A stretch of DNA of 64,000 nucleotides, taken from NCBI GenBank assembly GCA_003254885.1, contig QANT01005660.1, positions 1-64,000 on the forward strand, given 5' to 3'. The notes below the pieces were generated by a model that saw only the letters and a list, made by a program, of their open reading frames with translations, searched no databases and was not told the DNA's origin. Origin of the DNA: Purshia tridentata. Taxonomy: Eukaryota; Streptophyta; Magnoliopsida; Rosales; Rosaceae. A program made the position numbers and the translations under genes. Of the stretch, positions 45,015 to 56,999 are shown one piece after another. The first letter of the stretch is position 1. The number at the start of each line of letters is the position of its first letter.

Positions 45015-45787
45015 CTATGCAGGTTCATAGAGGCCCAACATGTGCCCATCGATGCATCGCAGGGCTGCAACCTGGACACAGGACCATTATGTGACATCTT
45101 TGCATCAACCATAGCAATCTTAGACAAGTAAACTACATCAAGGGTGTCCTTAGAAATTTGGTCATCACCTTCCCATGGATTTCATATTTGATAGGGCCAT
45201 CTAGTTCAGCTCCCAATGCCATTAGTTTTGTCACTGTTTGATTAATGTCCGGCACTGTGAAAGACACAAGTGAAGAGTACCCCTTCTGCATTAAATGATC
45301 ACTGTGAAACTGGATTAGCAGCTGCCATTTTTCATTCAGAGCCAAAACCCAAATAGTATCATCATTTTATAAAATGATTTGTACACAATATTCTATAGCA
45401 AAAATACAATGCCATCTTGTTAATAGGATCAAACCCCAAGAACCAAGGCTTATTGAGAAAAGTAGAATATGGGTCTGTCCAAATTATATAGGCTTTGCTC
45501 AAAACACAAACGCACACACACAAAATGTGCCATTTACGAAACAGGGTGTGTGTAAACAGCTTCTGTAGACAAATAATCAAACACAGAATATGCATTGAGA
45601 ACGAAAGACTAAGAGAGAAGGAGAATTACTTGGGGGACTGCATGAGGGCGAGTTTGAGTGGGCCAGACTGGAGCTCGGCCCAGCGAATAGTGCAGACATT
45701 GACGGTGAAGTCCAAGCCTTCCGAGTAGAATCGAGCGGCTTTTGGCACGTCCTTGTGCAACTGCAGTATCCACCTAAACGACGCCGC

Positions 45788-45793
<6 letters not shown>
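45015..45793 (-). CDS. Small VOC / glyoxalase-I-like protein, three exons
   Basis: On the minus strand the exons are 45793-45630, 45301-45169 and 45071-45015, all GT-AG, encoding 117 residues. The protein has the βαβββ layout of the vicinal oxygen chelate fold: FRWILQLHKDVPKAARFY and GLDFTVNV in the first half, GYSSLVSFTVPDINQTVTKL in the second, and the ending RCIDGHMLGLYEPA. VOC proteins include glyoxalase I and bleomycin-resistance proteins. A single module this short usually acts as a dimer. Arabidopsis At2g32090, annotated lactoylglutathione lyase/glyoxalase I family, is the relative I recall. The substrate is unknown and the glyoxalase label should not be taken as activity. An in-frame ATG at 45850 would add 19 residues including an Arg-Glu repeat encoded by the GA microsatellite; I chose 45793, where family similarity starts. 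Confidence 0.85.

Positions 45794-45820
<27 letters not shown>
45793..45820. repeat. (TC)n microsatellite abutting the VOC gene start codon
   Basis: About 14 TC units run directly into the minus-strand ATG, so in the mRNA a GA run precedes the AUG. Length changes of 2 bp would shift the frame of any upstream in-frame start. Confidence 0.95.
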
Positions 45821-45934
45821 GCGGGAAGTGACTGGCTCACTAACAGACACGACGTCGTAGCCTTCTTCTTTAGCGGGAAGTCAACTGAAGGTAGCATAGG
45901 GCCAAAGTTAGCTTGTGGCCAACATGTGATGTGA

Positions 45935-45965
45935 TGGGCCATTGAACCCTAGGCCCAGGCCCAGG
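45935..45965. promoter_or_regulatory. Site II cluster plus telo-box in the VOC promoter
   Basis: TGGGCC (45935-45940), AACCCTAG (45945-45952) and two overlapping GGCCCAGG units (45952-45965) lie 140-170 bp upstream of the VOC start. Site II elements next to a telo-box are typical of plant housekeeping genes, notably ribosomal protein genes. The motifs are seen; their function is inferred. Confidence 0.5.
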
Positions 45966-45966
45966 C

Positions 45967-46876
45967 CATACCTATTAGTAGTATTACTAGTATAGACAAA
46001 TACTGGAAAAACAATAATTAAAATATTTTAATTAATTAAATTGCCAACCATATCATTATATCATATGTCATATAAGTAAGATAAAAATTTAGGATAAATA
46101 ACCTTGTGGTTTCCAAGTAAATGCATCTGTTTAGGGAGAAAAATGTTGGGTGAAAAATGCATACCACATCATCATCATGCTAACGTGGTGAATTTAGTCA
46201 AGAAGGTTCTATTTTTTATTTTATTCAAAGAAAATGGTTCATTCTCACTAGGATTCTATTTTAAGTGGGTGACCATGTGGCAGTGTTTCAAGGTTGCCCC
46301 TGTTCAAACAAAGCAATAAGACATTCCCACACCGACGTTTTCGTTTGGGTGCATCTTGCTTTTAGCTAATTATTCTAATTGTATACCTTAAACTCACATG
46401 GCAACAGAAATGAACCATAAACCAAATTTGGATGTAGCACAAAATCCTTGTAGAGCAGTTAGATTTCTATCTGCTTGTCATGTGACAAACCCAAGTTCAA
46501 TTCACAGATACAATATTCCAAATGGCACTACAGCAAGAGCAAGAAGCAATATTACATTTCCGTGTTCAATATGCCAAAACCCCTAGGGACAACCTAGACC
46601 TCCAAGCATGTTAGCTTGCATGCTTGTCAAATTGTCATAAAGCCAGCTTTTCTAATCCTCACTACCTTTTTACCCAAGCATGCCTTTATGGCTTTACCAT
46701 TATTGTTTAATTTCATGTCCCATTGTCATTACTCATAAGATTCTTGACAGACAACACCAACCCACCTCACAGCATCTTTATATATATATATGCTTGTGTA
46801 TGCATAACATCAATGCAATCAAGAAACTGATTCAAACAATCCCAAGTACTCCAAGCATAACACTAGCAAATTAGAA
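45967..46876. other. Divergent intergenic region, VOC and peroxidase promoters
   Basis: No further gene is recognised. A TATA-like run (tatatatatata) around 46780-46792 lies about 90 bp before the peroxidase start and could place its transcription start near 46820. Confidence 0.4.
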
Positions 46877-48403
46877 ATGCATGTTAAAACCCTTTTATTT
46901 CTTCCTTTACTCTTTCTTCTTTTCCTTGTGAGCACAAGTTATGCTCAACTCAGAGTAGACTATTACAGAAATTCATGCCCAAATGTTGAATCAATTGTGC
47001 ATGCTGCAGTGAAACAGAAGTTTGAGCAGACCATTGTGACAGCACCAGCTACCCTTAGACTCTTCTTCCATGATTGTTTTGTCCGGGTACTTCACTTTGT
47101 CCTCAACAACATATTCATCATTCCTTGTTTTCCAAATTTGGTATTCCATCAAACATATATATATTTGCAATGAGTGTGAAATTTTTGGACAGGGATGTGA
47201 TGCTTCAATAATGCTAGCTTTTCGAAACAAATCAGCAGAGAAGGACAACCCGGATAATCTGTCACTCGCTGGAGATGGATTTGACACAGTGATCAAAGCC
47301 AAGGCTGCTGTTGACAGAGTGCAAAGGTGCAGGAACAAGGTTTCTTGTGCTGAAATTCTGGCCATGGCCACAAGGGATGTCATAAAACTGGTAAACAAAC
47401 AGGCATACCATTTTCCCTTTACCACTCTGAATTTTGAAGGGACTTTTGTGATCTGAATTTACCTTTTTCTGAAAAAAATCATAGTTGCATAACATTTGAA
47501 AACCTCTAAAAGGATATAGCAGGATCCAATGTGACAATTATTGATGTACTGTGCATTCACATGGAGTGCGGTCCAATTCATTTGTTGGGTTTGTGCATGT
47601 GAACCTTTATGCTAATCAAAAGCAAAGTTGTCCCTTTCATTGAGAAACGTGATTGCTTTTGCCTAATTGCATATTAACTTAAACATTATACTAATTAGAG
47701 TCTCACAAAAAATCTTAACATGTTCTTGGTGCTGCTACTGCTGCAGACTGGGGGACCATTTTATTCAGTTGAATTGGGGAGACTTGATGGGAGGATATCA
47801 ACAAAAACCAGTGTGAGAAAACATCTTCCTCGTCCTGATTTCAGACTAGACCAGCTCACTAACATGTTTGCTTCACATCATCTCACTCTAACTGATCTCA
47901 TTGCCCTCTCAGGTACTTGAAAACATATTTTGGTCCTTGTTTTTCAATATTTTCCATTTTCAATTTTCCATAACGAAAAGGGGTGTGTACTTGTAGGAGC
48001 ACACACAATTGGGTTCTCACACTGCAGCCGATTCACCCACCGGGTCTACAATTTCAAGAGCAAGAACAGAATTGATCCAACACTGAACCTGGCATATGCA
48101 AACCAGCTCAAGAAACTATGTCCAAAAAATGTAGACCCCAGAATGGCAATCAATATGGACCCAAACACACCCCAAAAGTTTGACAATATGTACTACAAGA
48201 ACCTTCAGCAAGGAAAAGGGCTTTTCAATTCTGATCAAACTTTGTTCACTGACAGTAGATCAAGAAAAACTGTTAACTTATTTGCAGCCAATGCCACCGC
48301 CTTTCAACGGGCTTTCGTGGCTGCCATGACAAAGCTCGGAAGGGTGGGGGTTAGGACTGGAAAGCAGGGTGAAATTAGGCATGATTGCACTGCTGTGAAC
48401 TAG
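46877..48403 (+). CDS. Secreted class III peroxidase (PRX16/PRX45-like), four exons
   Basis: Exons are 46877-47086, 47193-47390, 47747-47912 and 47997-48403, encoding 326 residues, a standard length. Residues 1-23 are a signal peptide (Leu/Phe core, likely cut after SYA). Catalytic residues are present: distal Arg61 and His65 in [15 protein letters not shown] and the proximal heme-ligand His194 in [12 protein letters not shown]. The eight conserved cysteines for four disulfides are seen (for example C34, C67, C72, C116, C122, C201). The three introns sit at the positions classic for this family. Class III peroxidases use H2O2 in the cell wall to oxidise phenolics (lignin, suberin, extensin cross-linking) or to make reactive oxygen. 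The closest Arabidopsis members by eye are PRX16 and PRX45. There is no C-terminal vacuolar extension after HDCTAVN. Confidence 0.95.
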
Positions 48404-49838
48404 ATTATAGAATGTATTCTGTCGTTTTGTAGGTAAAAATTTAAGTAGCTAAAGTTTCTCCAATGAATTTCAAGTAGCTAAAGTTTGTATAATAACAGTA
48501 TAAGATGTTTATATGGTCAGAATGTGAATCTGGATCACTGACTATGCTGGTTCTGGCCTGAATGTGTAGCCCAAATTCACAATCTAGCAACATAAACGTC
48601 TTGTGTTGTCAAACTGTCTATCAAGAAAACATTAGCTTTGTTTATATTCATAATCATTCTTGCCATCATTGGTTTTGGTTTAACTTAGACTTGTATTCTC
48701 TTAGTAAGCCCATGAATGAGTGGCAGAGGGTCCAAGTTGTGCTTGCAATTAAATTGCAACCAGCCTCATGTCTGGGGCTAGTTGGTTTGCCTTAGGTTCT
48801 TAGGTAAGTATGAGGCACTACATGAATGGGTCTGCAGCCTAAGTGGTGAAGATCAATCTACCCTACTAATGGGAGATAGATTTAGCCTTGATAATTGACT
48901 TTATAGTTAGGCATTCTGCAACATGTACTTCAAAATAAAATGAGACTGATACAAGTAGCAGTGAGACGGAAAGAAAAGGTAACTTGGATGTCCAACCTTG
49001 CCATCTTTTAACCCAACCAAAAATTGAAGGGAAAAAGTGGGGACTTCTCGCTTTATGTGGTAAGGCACTTCTATACTTTACCCATTCCTCTCTCTTCCAG
49101 GATCACACCAAAAAAAAAGGTAAAGTGAGAAAGAACTGCCAGTATGCACTGCTTGCAGAAACGCTAGCTTTGCTTTGTCTAAAAACAAAATCATTTTGGG
49201 TGTGCATTTTGCAATAACAAAGGCATTAAATATCTTCTCTCATTTCAATGTTGATTCGGAAACAAGGCAAGTAAGATTTTCTTTCTTTACAATAGATGAA
49301 AGTGCCAACTTGTAAACTAATTGCTTATCTTGCAGGCACCTTTTTGATACAAACAAAACCAAACGAAATACATATCCAAAGTGGGAGCAGATGGCCTCCA
49401 TTCTTATAACCAAGAGTGAAATAGAACAGGTGCCTTAAAAATTTCCCACATCAATTTCCCAATTTTCATAATCAACCATCAAAAGAAAGCTTCAAGTCCC
49501 CTAATATCCATAATATTGGATTCTTATTTTCTCTTCCTAGCTCCTAATATGTACAGTAATAATGCAAAGCATGCAGCAGTCACATGAGAAGACTGATAAT
49601 GAGTAAAAACAAGAAAATTTAATTTCATGTTATTTGGCTACACAAGAGATTTCCTGTGCCAAATAGGCAACACCATAACAATAAAAAGTAAACTAGTCGA
49701 AATTTCTAACATGAGCAATATCAACCTAATCTAGGCACAAGGTTATTACTAAGGCCTTAATCATCATCATCATCATTAACTTTGGCTTCTCATTGAAGGA
49801 GGAAGCTTATAGCCTCTTTGGTCCCTTTATAAAGCTCC
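48404..49838. other. Convergent spacer between peroxidase and H+-ATPase genes
   Basis: This holds the peroxidase 3' untranslated region and, near 49838, that of the H+-ATPase gene. No further coding sequence or element is recognised. Confidence 0.5.
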
Positions 49839-52800
49839 TCAAACTGTATAATGTTGTTGAATTGTATCGATGTCGAGCCCTTTGAGTTTAACAACTGACT
49901 CAACATGACCCTTCAGTGTATGCAACTCCCGAAGCCTGCAATAAAAATGGTAAAAGAAATTCTCTAAGCAATTCAAAAACTTCTGCATTACAATTAACGC
50001 TTATTTATATATCTAGGTATAAGTATACTTAATGCTTACCTTGCAACCTCAGCCCTGCGCTTGGCTTGTTCTGCAATCTCTGAAAGTTCCCTGTAACTGT
50101 TCTTGTCGGAGAAAAGGTTGTTGGTTTCTGGTGGTTGAAGACCATGTAGGGTCCTCTGTGCAGCAGCCCACTGTGCTTCTCTCTCTTCTTTGCCATAGTC
50201 TTTCTTTGTAGTAAAGGCAGTCTGTTACGGGAAGACAGCATCATAAAAATTATGGTAAGAACTTGCAGAATCTGAACAATAACTCACTACTGGAGCGCTT
50301 CTTATTTTAAAAGACTATCATACAACAGCATACCTTGTTCTCCAAAAGATTATCCCAAGCTTTCCCACTTAGAATGTAGCGGATAGCAAATTTAAGGATA
50401 TCAAGAGGGAAGTATGTCAACACGCTGTAAAGCCAGATTACACCAGCCCAACCCCAGCCAGCTCCCTGTATCCGTGCAAAACCCCAGTTTGCATAGACCG
50501 CTATCAGAGTTGCTACCTGTCATTTTGCAGAATGGGTTACCATATAAATAGTGAACATATTTTTATAGGTCCAGTATAAAAATAAAAACATCCTTCTATG
50601 TTCAAACCTGAGTTACGGTTTAGTAACAGAATAGGTGCTATAATAATGACATGGCCCCAAAAGGCCTCTTTAGCAAACTAGTAAGGCACAACACATGAAA
50701 ATGTGGTGGCCTGCTTGAGAGTCTCCCAACACCATATTATTTTCGACTATGTACAAAATTACTAGGCACATCAACATACATGTTTCAAGCCTTCTTAGTA
50801 GAGTATAATTTACTTTCAAGAGGTACAATTTTTAAGATTAATCACCTGCACCTTATTGGAAATTCCTAAGAATTCTAGGAACTTACCAGTATTCCCTTCA
50901 AGCCTATGTTGACACACTGACAAACAAATACATACGCTAGCATACAAGCATACATAGACATCTTCAAAATAAAGAGGAAGGAAGACTTTAATATAATAAA
51001 TGACTGTGAAAATAGTACTATTAAAGGTAATCAGTAGATAAAATGCTTACCAATTGAGCGACTGCAAAAGCTCCGAGTAAGAGAAGTCCAGGACGTTCAA
51101 CAAAGGACCAGCTACGAGACCTTGTAACAAAGATAAGAGCCTGGCTCACAATACTCACTTGTAAGTATAATGCTGCCATCATTTCAGGATCGTTATTCCT
51201 TATAGACCTTACATGAAAGGTGTTCTGCAACATGAAAAATGGTAAATAAAATTTAAAGATACTTAACGAAATGAATGTGAAGTTATATACTTAATGAACA
51301 TTACAAAGTTATATTTCCTACCGGGAAGAAATCTGTATCTTTCATAATCCAAAAGAATACGACAGTCATTAGTGCCATGTAACCTCCAAGTACAACACCG
51401 GTAGCAAAAATTTCTCTCAGTTTCCAGCTGTCTGGCTGGGGAGATGGCTTCACTCGGTCCTTCGAGATTGTCATGATTGTTCCTAACAGATGGTAAGCAC
51501 AAATTCAGACTCATTTATCACTAATTTAATAAGTATAAACTGTACTAACAGATAGGTGCATAGGTCTTACCATCATTTAGGATGGCGATGATCAATACCA
51601 TGAATGGTGCAAAGTCAAACCTCCATATCAAAGCAATGAACATGAAGCCAAACTGCCCAAAATTTAGAGTAATGAGAACACACAAAACATAAAATAGGAA
51701 AAGCAACACAACATCTCAAAACCTAGTATTGCTTCACTTACCACAATACGTATGGTAATTGAAACAGCATAGATCTGCAAAATGGAATAAATTAAGTAGA
51801 GTGGCATGAGAACATTTACAAAACAACTAGGAAAAAGATAGCTCAGAGGAAAGAACATAGAGGTAACTAACGGTGTAGTTCTTCATCCTCTGGAATATGG
51901 CCCTGCTTGTCAGTACGGCACTTATGATCACACTTAAACCAGGTTCGGTGAGAACAATATCTGAAGCACCTCTAGCAGCATCAGTAGCATCAGCTACAGC
52001 AATACCAATGTCTGCTTTTTTCAAAGCAGGGGCATCATTGACACCATCTCCTGTCATTCCACAGATGTGCTTCCTCTCTTGAAGCCTCTTTACAATTTCA
52101 TATTTGTGTTCTATAATAAGAAAGAGTTAGAACAAGGGGGTTTGTCAAGTTAAGAAGAATAACGAACTATGAAAGTCTGCTTCATACTCATTAATAAAAT
52201 AAACATTAAAATTAAAATTAAGTGGTAAATTTTAAAAGTGTCACCATTAAGAACTGTGATAAATTGTCAAAGTGTCCAAGGCAAAATGTTTTGATTCCAG
52301 AAAAAAAAATTAAATTAAATATTGTGTATGCTTTGGACAATTATTTATATAGGTTGAATTCAAACCAATTAAAGGTCCATTGGCAATGCTAACCACCAAA
52401 GAAGTTAACTATTTCACTAAAGGGGGTGTGTAAATTTAGAGAGGAAACAAGAGAAAAAGGAAGTGCATGTAGAACCCACCTGGAAATACTCCAGCAAATC
52501 CATCAGCTTTCTCTATCAGCTCATCCACAGGGAGGGCAGCAATGGATGCATCCTTGTCTTGGCCAAGCAATGCGGAAGATGGGTACATGTTCGTTCCCAT
52601 ACCAAGCCTCCGGCCAGTTTCCTTGCCAATAGCAAGTTGATCCCCTACATAATGAGGGCCACAAATTATACAAAATGAATGAAACATCAAAGTCCCCAGA
52701 AAGGAAAAAACAAAATGGTTGGGACTACATAAAAATAATGGTATTATACAAAGAATAAGAAAAATGAGACTTACCAGTAATCATCTTCACGTTCACTCCG

Positions 52801-55800
52801 AGATTGAGAGCTCTGCGGATGGTTTCTGCGCTGTCATGTCTGGGAGGATCAAATAACGGCAACAAACCAACAAACTGCCATGGTGCCCCTGGACTTTCCT
52901 TTGTTTTCTCTGGTACTTGCTGCAACTCAATGACAGCAATGAGATCATGGAATTCAGACAACTCAGCAACAAGTACATAATAAAAGTTACATTTTGCAGA
53001 CCTGTCTTGCAACTGCTAGGGAACGAAGTCCGCGTTCAGCAAACTTATCAATCACTGCATGAACCTTTTTCTTGAAATCTTCCTTGCAGTTGCATAGGTC
53101 TAATATCTGTCACAAAGAATAAAAAACATTAGAATTGGTTATCTCCCAGAATTTTCTTGCCCCATACCTAAAATTGAGGTAAGACAAGATTACCTGCTCA
53201 GGGGCACCTTTGCTAGCTCGATGCCAATTTCCATCAGAATCGATGTAGGTCAGAGCAGTCCTCTTGTCCACGGGGTTGAAGGGAAGGAAATGGACTTCTC
53301 TGATACCAGCACGTGCCTGCCCAACAATAGAAAAGTCTTATTATGAAGTCTTGAACCTAAAGCAGGCTGAAAGCCTAAAAGATTATAGAAAATGGTGAGA
53401 CAAAATACCTCCTTTGGATCAGCAAGCATTCCTACAATTGCAGCATCAATAGCATCCTGATTTTCAGTCCTAGAAGCCCTTGCTGCAAGAAGCATAACAT
53501 GTTCTTTCTCCACACCCTTAGCAAACACTTCAATCAGATTTCTGTCAACTGTCAACTTGTTCAGGGTCAGGGTTCCAGTCTTGTCACTGCAGAGGACATC
53601 CATGCCAGCCATTTCTTCAATGGCAGTCATTCTTTTGGTAATAGCACCTTGCTGAGAAAGCCTGTGGGAACCAATAGCCATGGTGACAGATAAAACAGTA
53701 GGCATGGCAATCGGAATTCCTCCAATCAAGAGAACCAGCAAATTGTCAATCCCATCCCTGTACTTGCGCTTCTGTATTGGGTACATAACTATAATCTCAA
53801 TTAATATTCCCACGGCAATTGAACAAATGCAGAAGTTACCAATGGCAGTGAGAACTTTCTGGAAGTGTCCAACTTGATTTGTGCTGTCCACCAAATGTGC
53901 AGCTTTACCAAAGAAGGTGTGCACACCGGTGGCAATCACAACTGCTTCGATTTCACCCTGTTTACATGTTGAGCCAGAAAATACTTCATCTGACGGATTC
54001 TTGGTAACAGGAAGGGACTCTCCAGTTAGAGCAGACTGATCAATTTTCAAAGGATCACCCTCGAGAAGACGGGCATCAGCAGGAACTATATCACCCAATT
54101 TAATACTGATTATGTCTCCTGGAACCAAAATTGAAGCATCTTGCTCAGTCCATCGACCATCTCTGAGAACCTACACCATATCACCACAAAAATTCCAGAA
54201 AATATTAAACAGATTATTCGCAAGACCAATGTAAGCGTTTAAAATGTTCAACACTGTTTTTTCTTCACCTTAGTCTTGGGAGCAAGACCAGCCATAAGGG
54301 CTGCAGCTGCATTTCCAGCATTGTTTTCTTCAATGAAACTGATAGTAGAGTTAATGACCAGCAGGACAACTATGCCAACAAAGTCCTGCCAGTCAGGAGG
54401 CTTTCCTTCACCATTTGCCAGGACTATAGCCATCAAAGCAGCAGCTTCCATGACCCAGGACAAAGGATTCCACATAAATCCCAAGAACTTGAGTAGTTTG
54501 CTCTCCTGTTTACAGAAGATGAAATCATCATAAGCTATAACCAAAGACAAAATAAGAAGAGGAAGAAATATTACCCCTGTTAGATATTATAAAACAGACC
54601 TTTTTCTCTTCTAATTTGTTTGGTCCAAACACTTGAAGCCGGTTGGCTCCTTCGTCTGAGGTCAGACCTTCTCTTGTACATTTCAACTGCTCAAAGACTT
54701 CCTCAATTGGAATCCGTTCCTGTGAACAAAATTGAATAAATACACATGAATCAACAATTTTACTATTTTAAGGGTAACTACATGCAACCAACTTATTACT
54801 TCAAAATGAAATTCATACAATACTTATTTTTCTGATCAAACTTTGAAATGACTCCCTATAAAGAATCCTTTCCAGACAAAATTTTTTGACTTTATTATAT
54901 ACAGGTTTATAGCCAATCCAAAATATAGGATATTTCAATTGGATTGTTTATGAATTATAGTTAACTTTGGTGCTACCCACATACAATTATTACAAATTAA
55001 AAAATGGATCTGTCCAAAACCTAAACGACATAAGTTTCTCTAGAGAACGTTTCATCTTTTAAGATTCTGCTTTTCCGCATTTTGTAAACAGAAAATTCAA
55101 CCGCTTGGTTTCCACAGGTTAGCAGTCAATAGATTCACGAAATAGATGTGTGAACTGGGATGCTTTAGCTCACTGCTCATGTGAAACATTGAAAAAACCC
55201 ATGTCCAAGTATCCAACAACCGATTGAATGACAAAATAGTCAAACATTTACTGTGTCCCTTTTTGACTTCCAAGACAAAAGAGAATTAATATAATTAAAT
55301 AGTTCGATTGATATTTCGGGATTGCTTATAAATATTGTTCTGACCCCATCTAGCTATCCTATACAAGCACATGTATACAAATACTATGTAAGTACGAAAA
55401 TAAACAATTTGACACCCCACCAAAATATTAATGAAATACCCAAAAGTATATATTAAGTACAAGGAAGGTACACGCAAACCCCAAATCCCAAAACAAGAAA
55501 GGTATTTCAAAACAAAAAAGCTAGAAATTTCCGCAGAACCTGACAAGTATAGAATTACAAAAAAATACAACACACAACCCAGGTCAAATGGAATTATTCA
55601 ATTACTCTTAATTATATTAAAATTAGAAACACACCCACGTACGAACTAGGGAAGTATAAAAACATTTTTTTTCGCAAAATATATACATATAAAAATATTT
55701 GTGAATGACGAAAAAAAGGGTACGTGTCAAACAAGTGTCTAAATGGCGCGTAGTGGTCATTTAATATTCCCTTGTGTCAGCCATGTTCTCTAAAGAAGCA

Positions 55801-56666
55801 GCGTGCGTTGTCAAGCCGCTGATTCCACGTGCTTTGGCCATTTGGTGCGTATCTTACCCACACACCTCTAAAAAGTGCAGACCATATAAATATTTTTAAT
55901 TTAAAAATATATTTTGCAAATACAAAAATAAAAACAGAAACTTTATTTTAATATGGATTTTTTTCCCTAAAAACGCTTGGAATATAATCGTAATCGACAG
56001 GAGAGGCATCTGGGCCGTTCATGCGGGCCGTGGGCCCACCAGAAGGTAAAGTTTAAATATCTGTAACGCTTCGGATGCAATGCAAATACTGTGGCCTGAA
56101 AAAGGTTTCCTTGTGCCCTCTCCACGATCATCGCCGAAATGACAGACTAGAAAAAGTACGCCGCCGATTTTTCAATTAAAAAAATTATAATAAAAAAGCA
56201 GTACGGAAAGATTACTGAGGGATTAATTTAGCAAAATTTTGTTTTATTATAAAACAATTTACGGCGACGAAACGAAATCTCCTGCTGCCAAAGCTTCTGA
56301 TGGAGTGATCGTAAAACAACATCAACTACCGTTTGGTTGGGGAGAAAATATGGTGAGAAAAATAGAGGAAAACTGAAAACACGACCAAAATATTCAAAAT
56401 CGAAATAGACATTAAAATCGCCGAAGTGAATACTAATCACTAATCACTAATCACTAATCACTAATCACTAGATAAAATACAAACCTTTTGCGAAAAATAT
56501 TTTCAACAGATCCGAGTTTTGGTCTCGTTTTCTTTTGCTTTACTCTATTTTTTGTTTTCTCAGAAACCAAACACATGCAGCAGTAGAGTTAAAGAGAGAG
56601 TGTCTATACCAGATCGACGGACTCGTTTTTGATCTCTTCGAGGCTGATGGCCTTGTCGCCGCCCAT
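49839..56666 (-). CDS. Plasma-membrane H+-ATPase (P3A type), 16 exons
   Basis: On the minus strand the exons are 56666-56610, 54719-54600, 54505-54269, 54170-53409, 53316-53194, 53106-53002, 52919-52775, 52644-52480, 52110-51872, 51774-51742, 51652-51571, 51482-51322, 51224-51051, 50516-50334, 50221-50040 and 49935-49839. All joins keep frame, giving 954 residues; the family is about 950. It has the actuator motif TGES (187-190), the phosphorylated Asp334 in CSDKTGTLT, the hinge [16 protein letters not shown], ten expected membrane helices, and a C-terminal regulatory domain ending HYTV. Phosphorylation of the penultimate Thr953 creates the 14-3-3 binding site that activates the pump. It expels protons to energise nutrient uptake and cell expansion. 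By eye it is closest to subfamily II (tobacco PMA4, Arabidopsis AHA1/2/3/5). Intron 1 is 1.9 kb. Confidence 0.97.
56432..56470. repeat. 7-bp tandem repeat (ACTAATC)n in H+-ATPase intron 1
   Basis: About 5.5 perfect units of ACTAATC lie 140 bp into intron 1 (minus-strand sense). Such short arrays are often length-polymorphic. Confidence 0.95.
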
Positions 56667-56763
56667 GGCTGAGAGTAGCGGGTGAGCTCAGAGAGCTCGA
56701 GCTGCAGTGAGAGGACTCGGATTATATGGGTTTGAACGAAAACAAAGAATGAGAATCCCGGAG

Positions 56764-56989
56764 TATTTATAGTGCGGAAAACCTAGAGAGTCATAGCGAG
56801 AGAAAGACCGCCACCAAGAAAAGTCTAATGCGATGAGGATGAGAGACTCTACGGGAGAGTCTGATTAGGTTCGGGTTTTCGGGTCTGGGTTTTTGGGCCT
56901 GAGAGCTGTGCAAAGACTGTAAGTGTGAATGAATGAAATGGAGGGAGGAGTTGTGGAGAGTCCTGAGTGCGTAGATTTATATATATACC
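56764..56989 (-). promoter_or_regulatory. H+-ATPase core promoter candidates and short uORF
   Basis: On the minus strand a TATA-like TATATATATAAATC lies at about 56975-56988 and a second, CTATAAATACTC, at about 56761-56772. Use of the first gives a leader near 290 nt, the second near 70 nt. The long leader would contain a three-codon uORF (M-T-L-stop, 56794-56783). Long leaders with short uORFs are known for tobacco H+-ATPase genes pma1 and pma3. The actual start site is unknown. Confidence 0.45.
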
Positions 56990-56999
56990 TGACTTTGCG

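Noticed and set aside
46430-46500. tRNA-like stretch (tgtagagcagtt ... aagttcaattc)
   Set aside because: The T-arm-like and D-arm-like words are present but I could not build an acceptor stem or a proper anticodon arm.
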